Positions 30,514 to 39,877 of a stretch of DNA of 64,000 bases are shown here, in pieces. The stretch lies in NCBI GenBank assembly GCA_037447655.1, contig JBBHKE010001628.1, forward strand, positions 174,272 to 238,271, read 5' to 3'. Position 1 is the first letter of the stretch, and each line of letters starts with the position of its first letter. Source of the DNA: Zygnema cylindricum (Eukaryota; Streptophyta; Zygnematophyceae; Zygnematales; Zygnemataceae). The translations under genes were made by a program, and so were the position numbers. The notes under the pieces were generated by a model. It saw only the letters and a list, made by a program, of their open reading frames with translations, searched no databases and had not been told where the DNA came from.

Positions 30514-33500
30514 GGTTATGGGCCCACCCTCTAGGGTGCCCACCTTCAATGGATCTGGGTTCATCTATTGGGAAGCCATGATGATGGGAGCTTTGTGTGA
30601 AAAACGATACTGGGGTATCGTTAGTGGACAAGTGAAACGTCCACCTTCGGGAACTCCACCAGGATTTGGGGGAGTAAGGTTTCCTGCAACAACGGCTGCC
30701 TCGGCGGAGGAGGCAGATGATGGGGACAGCAGTGTGTCCGAAAAGGGGAAAGGGAAGGAGACACCCCTCACTCCTATTGCCACAGTATCGGGAGCGGCAA
30801 TCGTGAAGACCGTGGAGAACGATACTCAAATGTGGGAGGATGTAAACATGGCTGCCAAGAACTTCATTCTGAGGCACCTCACTCAAGGTTTGGCCACCCC
30901 TCATCTTCACATTTACAAGGCCGAGGAGTTGTGGGTGAGTTTGGTGGAAATTTATAGAGCTGGAACTATTCAGGAGCTCCAGTTGGCTGAGCAAAAGCTA
31001 CTGAGTTACACTTACAAAGGAGGAAAGATGCTAGATTACTGTAATGATCTTTCTTGTTTGTATACGGAAATGGAAAGTGCCGGGTGGATAGGTACAGTGA
31101 AAATGAAAGTTAACACCCTTATCATGAAATTACCAAATGAGTTCGAAAACTTAGTGTACCGAGTACAGGGAATGCCTGATAGTTCATGGAAATGGAACAC
31201 AGTAGTCAGGATGATACTTGTGCAGGAGAACACAATGGAGATTAGGAGAGGAGGAAAGAGCATTCAAGCTCTAGCAGCAGGAGGGGACCGATGGGGGAAG
31301 GACCCGAAGAAACCTTATAGAGGGGAAAGAGATCATTCAGGGGGACAGAGGCCCCCAAAGGGTCTTTGTCATTATTGCAAAAAGCCGGGACACTTTATTG
31401 CAGATTGTGTCAAGCTATCAGAGCTGAGGCTCCAAGAGAACCGTGGAGGGGGTTCTTCCGGAGGGAAGAAAAAGGCACTTGTGGTTACAAAAGTGTCAGG
31501 AGAAATCGAGGATGAGTCCTCTGAGGAGGATGGGGAGCTTCTTCTTGACGAGAGTTTGGAGGAGAAGGAGATTCCTCGGAGGCAGAAGTGTGCCCTTGGA
31601 GCCATCCGGGAGGCTCCACAGGAAGGATGGATCATCGACTCAGGTGCATCCATGCATATGTGTCGTGATAAAGAACTCTTCACTAAGTTAAGAAAGATTC
31701 CTACTGTAGAGATAGAGTATGGGGATGGAAGAGTGGTTACTACAGATCTAGTGGGATCAGTAGATCTGAAAGTCTTAGTGGAGGGTAAGACTTCTATACT
31801 TACATTCTCAGATGTACTTTACATTCCTCAGCTGAGTAAAAATCTTGTCTCTACGTCTGTGTTAGATGACAAAGAGTTTGATACCTTCACCAGAAAGGGA
31901 GTCTTTACAGCTAAGTATGGGGATGAAGTTTACTTCACAGCAGATAAGGGTAGCCAAGGAATGTTTAGGCTTAACTTGAGTAATGAAAAGAAGAATGCTT
32001 ACTATGTTGGTGTTCCTAAGATGATGATTTGGCATAAGCGGTTGGGGCATGTACATTTTGATAGGTTAAGGGAAATGAAAAAGCTTGGGGTAGTAGATGG
32101 CATTCAGTTTGGGGATAATGAAATGATGGATGATTGTAGTGGTTGTGCTCAAGGTAAGGCTCACAGACTTCCCTTTCCCAAAGCCGCCACATATAGAGGT
32201 GAGAAAGTATTAGATTTAGTCCACACAGATATTTGGGGGCCTGCAAAAGTACCTTCGGTTGGAGGAAAAAGGTTTATGATGACAATAACTGATGACTGGT
32301 CTAGATACTCTAGAGTCTACTTTCTGAAAACAAAGTCTGAAGCATCAACTTACTTCAAAGAATATAAAGCTTGGAGTGAGAAGTTGCATGAAACCCCCAT
32401 TAAGAGGATAAGGAGTGATAATGGGGGGGAATATACCTCTAACGAGTTTGAGGAATATTTGAGAGATGAGGGAGTGCAGCACCAGAAAACTGTACCATAT
32501 AACCCGGAACAAAATGGGGTAGCTGAGAGGTTGAATAGAACACTAGGAGATAGTGCATGCAGTATGTTGGCAGACAAGAAAATAGGAAAGAGATTTTGGG
32601 CAGAAGCAATGAACTGTGCAAACTATATTAAAAATAGAGTCCTTACCTCAGCTGTAAAGGAAGTGACACCTTATGAGAGATGGGTTGGAAGGAAACCAGA
32701 TATCTCACACCTTAAAGTATTTGGTAGCCAAGTTTACAGTCTTGACACGGATAGGAAAAACTGGAAACTAGATGCTAAGGGAAAACCTGGATACTTTGTG
32801 GGATATGATGAGGATGTTAAGGGATATAGAGTCTATGACTTAGCAAAGAAAGATATCATTCTGGTCAAACACTTAGTTGTCATGGATGAAGGGAAGTCAT
32901 TTGACCCCTTCAAATATACAAAAAAGATAAGGATCAGATTTGAGTCCGAAAATGAGGAGAACTCAGTCGTTCCCGAAAAAGACATGAGTGAAACTGTGAT
33001 TACAGATTCAGGGGAGATCGAAGATATAGGAGACTCACCGGAAACCTCACATACTCCTATGGACTTCGAGGAGATGGAAGAAGCGGGACAAGATACGGTT
33101 TTTATGGACAGGGGAGCCGATGAGACAGTGAGAAGAAATCCAAGACTTCCATCCATTCCAGCTTCGGAGTTTGAGGGAGGAAGGAGGAGCAGCAAAAGGA
33201 TACAGGAAAAACAAGCTGCCCATAAGGTAACTAAGCTATCTCACCCAGATGAGCCTCAGTCTTACTTAGAGGCAGTGAATAGTCCAGAGAAAGAAAGATG
33301 GATTAGGGCCATAAATGATGAGATGGCTTCTATCATGGAAGCAAATACTTGGGAACTAGCGGATTGCCCTCCAGACAGAAAACCTATTGGATGTAAATGG
33401 GTATTTAAACTAAAACTGAACCCAGATAATACAATTGAGAGGTATAAGGCTCGATTGGTAGCGAAGGGGTTCACCCAAAAAGAGGGGATTGACTATGAGG

Positions 33501-34882
33501 AGACCTTTGCTCCAGTTGTTCGGTTCCCATCAGTAAGGATTCTCCTCAGTCTGGCCGCAGCGGAAGACATGGAAATTCACCAGATGGATATTAAGACTGC
33601 TTTTCTTAATGGTGAGTTAGAGGAAGAAATTTTTATGAGGCAACCCGAGGGGTTTGTGGAAGAAGGAGAAGAGAGCAAAGTGTGCAGGCTCATAAAGTCC
33701 TTATATGGACTGAAACAGGCTCCCCGACAGTGGAATAAGAAACTAGATGAGTTTCTCACCGATCTGGGATACATCCGGATCAGCTCTGACCATTCTATCT
33801 ATATGTTTGAAGATGAGAATGGTGTCATTTTTATTGCAATTTATGTGGATGATCTGCTGGTGTTAAGTAAGTCTTTAGAGAATATCAATAGGCTAAAGAA
33901 AGATCTTAGGGGCAGATTTGATATGAAGGATTTAGGGGAGGCAAAATATATTTTGGGGATCCAAATGGAGAGAGATAGGGGGAAGAAGATTATCAGACTT
34001 ACTCAGAAAGAAGCAATAGGTAATATGCTTGAGAAATTCCAGATGGAAAATGCTAACAGTTGTACCACTCCCATGGACTTGAAAAAAGGAAGTGATGGGA
34101 GTGTAGAAGGAGGAGTGATGATCTTAGACGATCAGATGAGTCCAGAGGAAAGAGAGTTCATGAAGTCTATCCCTTATAGACAGGTCGTAGGAAGCTTAAT
34201 CTATTTTATGAACTGTACCAGGCCGGACATAGCGGCGGCAGTTGGTGTACTCAGTAGGAGTCTTAATGATCCTAGGAAGAGGGATTGGGAGGCAGCCAAG
34301 AGAGTCATGAGATATCTGGTGGGAACTAGAGAGTTATGGTTGCATTTGGGAGGGGAGCACACTGACATCACTACTTGGAGTGATGCCAGTTATGGGGACG
34401 CACCTATGAGACGATGCACTTCTGGGTATGTGTTGTATGTTGGGGAAGGTGCTTGCTGTTGGAGCAGTAAGCAACAAAAGGTGGTTGCTCAGTCTACTAT
34501 GGAGGCTGAGTATATGGCGTCTTGTTCTGCTGTGAAAGAACTAATGTGGGTGAAGTCATTATTGCAAGAACTGGGATATATGAAGGAGGGAGTGCATGAA
34601 ATCTTTTGCGATAATCAAGCTGCAATCGCAATCGCAGCCAATCCAAAACATCATTTCAAAGCAAAACATATGGACATAAGATTAAGCTTCGTAAGAGAAA
34701 AAGTTGAAAACAAAATTTTAAATCTTGTGTATAGACCTGATGAAGAAATGGTGGCTGACATGATGACCAAACCTGTGCCCTCTCCTAAACTAAAATATTG
34801 TCGGGAAAAATGTGGGTTGAAAGAAAAAAATAAAATTAGACTAGAAAATAAGGGGAGTGTTGAAATTTATAGATTTCTATAG
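30494..34882 (+). CDS. Element D Gag-Pol polyprotein, intact
   Basis: This 1462-codon polyprotein carries all copia functions. Residues 1-7 are encoded by the LTR and the next few by the primer-binding site (VMGPP). A capsid-like Gag follows, with a CCHC knuckle CHYCKKPGHFIADC at about 291-304. Retropepsin IIDSGASMHMC is near 382 and the GAG-pre-integrase zinc motif (IWHKRLGHVHF...CSGCAQGK) near 510-560. Integrase follows, with D (TDDWSRY, ~599), D (SDNGGEY, ~640) and E 35 residues later. Reverse transcriptase has YVDDLLVLSKS (~1117), and RNase H has SDASYGD, TMEAEYMA and DNQAAI (~1295-1375). The final codons run through the purine tract and the stop TAG (34880-34882) lies inside the 3' LTR. 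Start choice: first ATG, matching METTEF and MEVSEL in C and A. Confidence 0.97.
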   Translation: MEDTELQVMGPPSRVPTFNGSGFIYWEAMMMGALCEKRYWGIVSGQVKRPPSGTPPGFGGVRFPATTAASAEEADDGDSSVSEKGKGKETPLTPIATVSGAAIVKTVENDTQMWEDVNMAAKNFILRHLTQGLATPHLHIYKAEELWVSLVEIYRAGTIQELQLAEQKLLSYTYKGGKMLDYCNDLSCLYTEMESAGWIGTVKMKVNTLIMKLPNEFENLVYRVQGMPDSSWKWNTVVRMILVQENTMEIRRGGKSIQALAAGGDRWGKDPKKPYRGERDHSGGQRPPKGLCHYCKKPGHFIADCVKLSELRLQENRGGGSSGGKKKALVVTKVSGEIEDESSEEDGELLLDESLEEKEIPRRQKCALGAIREAPQEGWIIDSGASMHMCRDKELFTKLRKIPTVEIEYGDGRVVTTDLVGSVDLKVLVEGKTSILTFSDVLYIPQLSKNLVSTSVLDDKEFDTFTRKGVFTAKYGDEVYFTADKGSQGMFRLNLSNEKKNAYYVGVPKMMIWHKRLGHVHFDRLREMKKLGVVDGIQFGDNEMMDDCSGCAQGKAHRLPFPKAATYRGEKVLDLVHTDIWGPAKVPSVGGKRFMMTITDDWSRYSRVYFLKTKSEASTYFKEYKAWSEKLHETPIKRIRSDNGGEYTSNEFEEYLRDEGVQHQKTVPYNPEQNGVAERLNRTLGDSACSMLADKKIGKRFWAEAMNCANYIKNRVLTSAVKEVTPYERWVGRKPDISHLKVFGSQVYSLDTDRKNWKLDAKGKPGYFVGYDEDVKGYRVYDLAKKDIILVKHLVVMDEGKSFDPFKYTKKIRIRFESENEENSVVPEKDMSETVITDSGEIEDIGDSPETSHTPMDFEEMEEAGQDTVFMDRGADETVRRNPRLPSIPASEFEGGRRSSKRIQEKQAAHKVTKLSHPDEPQSYLEAVNSPEKERWIRAINDEMASIMEANTWELADCPPDRKPIGCKWVFKLKLNPDNTIERYKARLVAKGFTQKEGIDYEETFAPVVRFPSVRILLSLAAAEDMEIHQMDIKTAFLNGELEEEIFMRQPEGFVEEGEESKVCRLIKSLYGLKQAPRQWNKKLDEFLTDLGYIRISSDHSIYMFEDENGVIFIAIYVDDLLVLSKSLENINRLKKDLRGRFDMKDLGEAKYILGIQMERDRGKKIIRLTQKEAIGNMLEKFQMENANSCTTPMDLKKGSDGSVEGGVMILDDQMSPEEREFMKSIPYRQVVGSLIYFMNCTRPDIAAAVGVLSRSLNDPRKRDWEAAKRVMRYLVGTRELWLHLGGEHTDITTWSDASYGDAPMRRCTSGYVLYVGEGACCWSSKQQKVVAQSTMEAEYMASCSAVKELMWVKSLLQELGYMKEGVHEIFCDNQAAIAIAANPKHHFKAKHMDIRLSFVREKVENKILNLVYRPDEEMVADMMTKPVPSPKLKYCREKCGLKEKNKIRLENKGSVEIYRFL
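30514..30528 (+). other. Primer-binding site of element D
   Basis: GGTTATGGGCCCACC follows the LTR end directly and is an exact complement of 15 nt of the initiator tRNA-Met anticodon arm. It is translated as part of Gag: its ATG pairs with the CAU anticodon. Confidence 0.87.
34851..34857 (+). other. Polypurine tract of element D
   Basis: AGGGGAG directly precedes the 3' LTR start TGTTG. The same tract precedes the 3' LTRs of C, E, G and I. Here it lies within the open reading frame. Confidence 0.85.
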
Positions 34883-35891
34883 TATTTTCTAGGTTTAAAT
34901 ATGTTTTAATAAAAGGAAAAAGGACGGACAGCCTGCCTCCACCTCGCTCTCTAGCTCCCATACTTGTTGTAGTCACTGAAGGTAAGAGAGAGAGGTTGAT
35001 CCATGGCTGCCTTTAGTTCAACAGACAGCTATTTTTAGTAGGTTACTAAAAATATACTTGACGGACGAGAGATTTGATCCCGGTACCTACGGTTCGTCAA
35101 GTTGACCGGTAGCGGTCAGCTTTATCCTAATAGGCTAGGACCAATGTTAAGTGCTATGGTATGTGATAGATATATATTTAGTTAGGGAGAATTAAATCCA
35201 TTTAACTAGAACTGTGTACGACGCACATAGATTCAGTTTTATATAGTACGTCGTACGACGCTAATTCAAAACGGATACCGCGCATTTTATTTCGACATCG
35301 GAACAAATATCGCGCAAGTATTTATTACGGCTAAGATTGCGTTTCGCATAAAATCCAACGGCGCACATCATCGCCGAAATCCCGGAGTGGTCACTTTGGC
35401 GTTTTGTGACGTGGCATGACCTGGAGCCACGTGGAGAGATGACATTCGGTCATAGGAATTCCGAGGAACGTACGGACGAGTGAAAAGCGGACACGCGTCC
35501 ACTTAATAGCCTTGTCGTACATAGGCCGTACAAAAGGTACATCGGCAGTAGTACTTTTGTGTACGATACAGTAATCTGATTGGTCCGTACTTCAGTAGAT
35601 AGGAGTTATTAGAGAGAATCAGGACTTAGAAAATTTTGGTAGGTGGTCATCTCTCCCTTTGAGAGTTTGTACAAATTGGCATTTTTACTGCCTCATAACT
35701 TATCGCCTGGTTGGCCTTTTTTCAGTGATTCTTTTTTCTACGGACTCAGGGGAGTCCAGGCTACACAGGGGTGCAGTCAAATTGTCAGTTTGCCTTCTTG
35801 GGCAGCAGTGGTTGTGGCTTGAAGTGGGTTAGTTAAATACTATCTAGAGGCTTCCTGTATTCTGTAGACCAATGGAGGACACAGAATTGCA
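34858..35891 (+). repeat. 3' LTR of element D
   Basis: Identical in length to the 5' LTR and nearly identical in sequence. Its first 25 nt encode the polyprotein C-terminus and stop codon. It ends at GAATTGCA followed by target copy gtaga. Confidence 0.95.
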
Positions 35892-35896
35892 GTAGA

Positions 35897-36966
35897 CGTA
35901 CCGCCTTCCAGCCTGTGCCGTTTCGTGGTTGAAGAAGATGCGCTTTGCCCCTGTGTCTGTTGTCTGGTCGACGTGAAAGGCTTTGAAATTTTGAGACCCC
36001 TGCAAAAAAAATAATCGTATTGAATGAAAATACTGGTATGAAATGAAAGAGCTTTGAAAGATAATTCTTTAGGAAAAGAAATCGGGATGCTATGGCAGAA
36101 AATTTATTAAATCAGTGACGTCAACGTTGTTACAAGTGAGCATGACATCAAAATGTCACAAAACCCTACACTTCTACAATCGTCGCCGTTTTTGTAGACG
36201 TCACCAACAGTCGAAAGATTCGTAGTTGTCTTCAATCGTTGGAACTTGTACCTACGTCTACAACCGTCGCATTTAAAAGTTCCGATTTTATCGCCAAACA
36301 TTGTAAATTCAGAACACTTAGAAAAGTTGTACGGAGAATCTCCACTAAAATCCAAAGTACTTCTTCAAATTACCTCTTACATGGGCACATACCCTTAGGG
36401 GGTGTCCGCATGTATTGAAGTATCGACTTTTCTCTTTCGTTTTGCCCTAAAATTCGGGGAACTTTGAGAAAAACTTTAGCCGTACGAGAAAATCATTTTT
36501 ACCAGAGAAAATCATTTTTACCAAAATATAGTGAACGTCAATTCTATACTTTAAATGTACTGCGGTTACGCATTTTGGCGTTTTCCTCTTTTCGACCCTC
36601 GGGCAAGAGAATCCACCCTATAAAAATACTTCATCCAAAATCACCACGAGGGGGTATTTTTAATTAAAGTACCGCCCAAATAACGAATGAAAAACGAATC
36701 ACGCACGCGCTACACGAGTTGGAAAATTTTTGGATGAGGGAGAGTCCTCGCTGTTTTTCTCCGTGCCCGTCACACGCATGTACACAAATAATTTTGCAGG
36801 GGTCTTGGACCTCCACTTTCATTTATGGGTCCTTTGCATATTTTTTTGCCGTCGTCGCCTCTCCCATCTCCTTGTCACACAACCACTTTTATCTCTCAAT
36901 TTTTAGAATGAGATACGACAATATTGGTATTATACTGAAAGGTCTTGGATTTTATTTTTTTTTGAC
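35897..36966. other. Unassigned sequence between elements D and H
   Basis: No gene is recognised. A short minus-strand ORF (36107-36355) has no known motif. Positions 36396-36560 resemble 29137-29300. A duplicated gagaaaatcatttttacc lies at 36487-36521. Probably old repeat debris. Confidence 0.45.
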
Positions 36967-36971
36967 AATTT

Positions 36972-38814
36972 TGTTGAAATGTCTTTTTTACTTCCTTGTC
37001 TTAGTCGCCACTCTAAGTCTATATACATGTTGTGGTTAGTGAGAATTAGGCAAGCCTTCAGGCAGCTAAAGAGACAAGTAGCAGATTGACCTCTAATAAT
37101 AAGATATGTGATTTGACCAAGATTTGATCCTACACCTACATAGTCAGTGCCACTCAAACAACCGTCCGCCTTATCCGCTTAATCGTAGAAAAATAGTTAC
37201 ATACATGGGGCGTGATAATTATATAAACCGCAACGCGACGCTTAATTCATTAAACGGAGGGAACGGACGAAGTGAAACACGGAAATTGGATGAAATGCAC
37301 GGACACGGATCTGACCCTATAAATTACCTTGATCGAACAACCGTTATTGCAACCACCAACCCAGAATCAACTTTTGGTGGCTATCAAAAACAATGTTACG
37401 CAATGCCACGTGGAATCATTTCATTGGACACCAGGGAAGACAAGATGATGAACCATGGCTCCCGAGCTGACAAACGTCAACTAGAATGCCATGTCGTATA
37501 ATGGACGTACAACAAGTACATCGGCCATTGTAACTTCTTGTACTGTACAGTCCTGTACACTCCTCTCATTGGTCCAAGCTTTAGTAGTAGGTTGATGTGA
37601 GTAGAGGTTTCGAGACTTAGTAATTTTTGAGGCGCCTCCCTTCAGGTGACCTTTTGTATAAATAGGCTATCTTTGGCCACAAATAACTTACTGCTCAAGG
37701 GAGCCTAAGCAAATTCTGAGATCCTTTTTGCCTCTGACTCAGGGGAGTTGAGCCCTCACAACCCTGAGGATGGTCAAAACACTTATCTAATTGGGTGGCT
37801 TTTATTTGGTCTGAAAGTCAAAAGTGCAAATTCTATCCTAGAGGCTTCATATAAGCTGAATACTCTGTGGGCCAATGAAGGTCACAGAGTTACAAGTTAT
37901 GGGCCCACCCTCTAAGGTGCCCAATTTCAATGGAACGGGGTTCTTATACTGTAAAACTATGAAGAGAGGTGATATTTTTGAAAAACGTCTATGGGGCATT
38001 TTCAGTGGTCGTGGGAGGCGACCATCTGCAAATCTAGGAGTTCCACAAGGTTTTGGAGGAGCCAGATTCTCAAGAGGGTCTGTCGAGGCAGACGAGGTAG
38101 ATGGTGATGGAGAGAGCATCGTGTTGGACAAAGGAAAAGGAAAAGAGAAAAAAAAAACTCACACCGATAGCTAGTGGATCTCTACTAGTAGGGGCTGTTC
38201 TAAAAACAGAGGCGAATGATACTAAAATCTGGGATTTTAACAACACAGTGGAACCTCATTTTATTCTCAGGCGTCTTACTTAAGCAATTGCTACCCCTCA
38301 CCTAAATGTGGACAAGGCGGCCAATTTGTGGGAGAATCTTGTAAATATTTACAAGAGTAAAACGATGCAGCAACAACAACTCGTTGATCAAAACCTGCAA
38401 GCATATTTCTACAAAGGAGGAAAGATGTTTCACTTTTGTAATGATTTCTCCAGATTTTTTATAGAGTTGGAGGGAGCTGGTAAACAACAGACCGAGAAAA
38501 AAAAGGTGAATACTTTGCTCATGAAACCGTTGGATGATTATGAGAACATCGTTTACAGGGTTTAGGATGTGCCAGACAATACATGGGGCTGGAAATCCGT
38601 TGTTGGAATGATTTTGGTTAACAAAAACATAATAGAGATTGGGAGAGGAGGCGAGAGTGTTCAAGCATTGGCTGTTAGAATTGATTGGAGGAATAAGGAT
38701 TATAAGAAACCTTATGGTTACTTTGGTGGAGGAGGCAAAGGAAACCAATCTGATGGATCGGGATCTAGGCCTCCAAAGCGGCTTTGTAACTTTTGTAAGA
38801 AGCTGGGACACCAC
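36972..38814 (+). mobile_element. Ty1/copia element H, 5' part, cut by element I
   Basis: Plus-strand element with 5' LTR 36972-37894 (923 bp, TGTTGAAATG...GTTACA), primer-binding site agttatgggcccacc (37895-37909, one mismatch), a TATAAATA box (37657-37664) and degraded gag. It ends in the Gag zinc knuckle at 38814, where the LTR of element I begins. Its remainder does not reappear in the window. Confidence 0.85.
37121..37182 (-). other. Antisense tRNA-like segment in LTR H
   Basis: The minus strand shows an A-box-like TAAGCGGATAAGGCGG followed about 30 nt later by B-box-like GGATCAAATC. Spacing and order resemble a tRNA internal promoter. Arg-type tRNAs have a similar GGATAAGGCG in the D arm. 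Confidence 0.5.
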
Positions 38815-38820
38815 TGTTGA
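37875..38820 (+). pseudogene. Element H gag remnant
   Basis: Gag starts in the LTR (MKVTELQVMGPPSKVPNF). A one-base expansion of an A run near 38150 shifts the frame (KGKEKKKTHTDS against KKKLTPIASG). A TAA near 38281 and a TAG near 38563 follow. Pieces 38308-38565 and 38569-38814 cover the capsid region and the first half of the zinc knuckle (CNFCKKLGHH), which the insertion cuts. Confidence 0.83.
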
Positions 38821-39773
38821 AAAAGGTATTTTCTATTTTCTGTCTTTGTTGAAAAAGGAATTTTCTATTTTCTTTCTTATGTCAGTCTTTCTATGAAGGT
38901 TCTAAATTCCTCACACTTGTCATAGTCATTGAGGACTCAAAGACACCCATGGCTACCTCAGGTAGTTAGGGAGACAGACTAAACAAGTTGGAGGCTAGCA
39001 AAATTTAGGTGTCCAAACTAAGATTTGATCTTAGGTCTGGCAGGATGACCGTTATACGGCGTAGTCGTCCGCCTTATCCGCTAAGTTTTGATGAAGCGTT
39101 ACGTACATGGGGTGTGATTAGTATTTAAAGATGTACCTTTTCACATACTCCATTTAACGGATTACGAAACGGCGGCATACACGAAACGACATTGAATTTG
39201 AACTGACGCGATTAATTGTCACCTTCATATCGAACGACTCACAATGAAACCAATACACCGGAGTGGTCATTTGGCAGTTTGCGAGCTAATGCTAGCCGAT
39301 GAAACGTGGCAAGCCATGAGTGGATGGCAGACGTAACGAGAAGAGCGACCATAGCTCAGGAACTGATAGGCGCCAACTGGACGGCCATGTTGTACCATAT
39401 CCGTGCAAGAAGTGCCGCGACAGCTATACTTTTTGTACTTTACTGTCTTCTGATTGGTTGGGTACATTAGTAGTAGGGGGTTCAGAGAGGGAATTAGGAC
39501 TTAGACATTTTTTAGGCACCTCTCTTTGAGAGACCTTTTGTATTTATAGGTTATATTTGGCCAACAATAACTTACTACTCAGGGGAGCAAATACAGAAAT
39601 TCTTTTTGCGTCTCACTCACGGGAGTCCGGCCTTCACAAGGGTGAAGTTCATTAGAACTCTTATCTGAATGGGTGGCTTTTATATGGTCTGAAAGTCATA
39701 GGGGCAAATATTATCCTAGAGGCTTCATATAAAGGTGGACATTCTGTGGGCCAATTGAGGTCACAGAATTACA
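38815..39773 (+). repeat. 5' LTR of element I
   Basis: 959 bp. Its first 32 bp (TGTTGAAAAAGG...) are imperfectly duplicated (second copy from 38847). A minus-strand tRNA-like segment lies at 39022-39085; its T-arm is CTAAG ATCAAAT CTTAG, a perfect 5-bp stem with a 7-nt loop. Confidence 0.85.
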
Positions 39774-39877
39774 GGTTATGTGCCCACTCTTTAGGGTGCC
39801 ATTTTTCAATGAAACGGGGTTCCTATACTGGAAAACCATTGTGAGTTGCACTTTTTGAAAAACGGCTATGGGGCATC

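Larger units (their letters stand above)
29480..35891 (+). mobile_element. Intact Ty1/copia element D
   Basis: This complete plus-strand element of 6412 bp has 1034-bp LTRs (29480-30513, 34858-35891), target duplication gtaga (29475-29479, 35892-35896), primer-binding site 30514-30528, purine tract 34851-34857 and one uninterrupted 1462-codon ORF. I saw only one difference between the LTRs (gtagtccaatgg against gtagaccaatgg). It is a very young insertion, potentially still able to move, and the best reference for its family in this window. Confidence 0.97.

Noticed and set aside
30455-30994. 179-residue minus-strand ORF
   Set aside because: Shadow of the element D gag frame.
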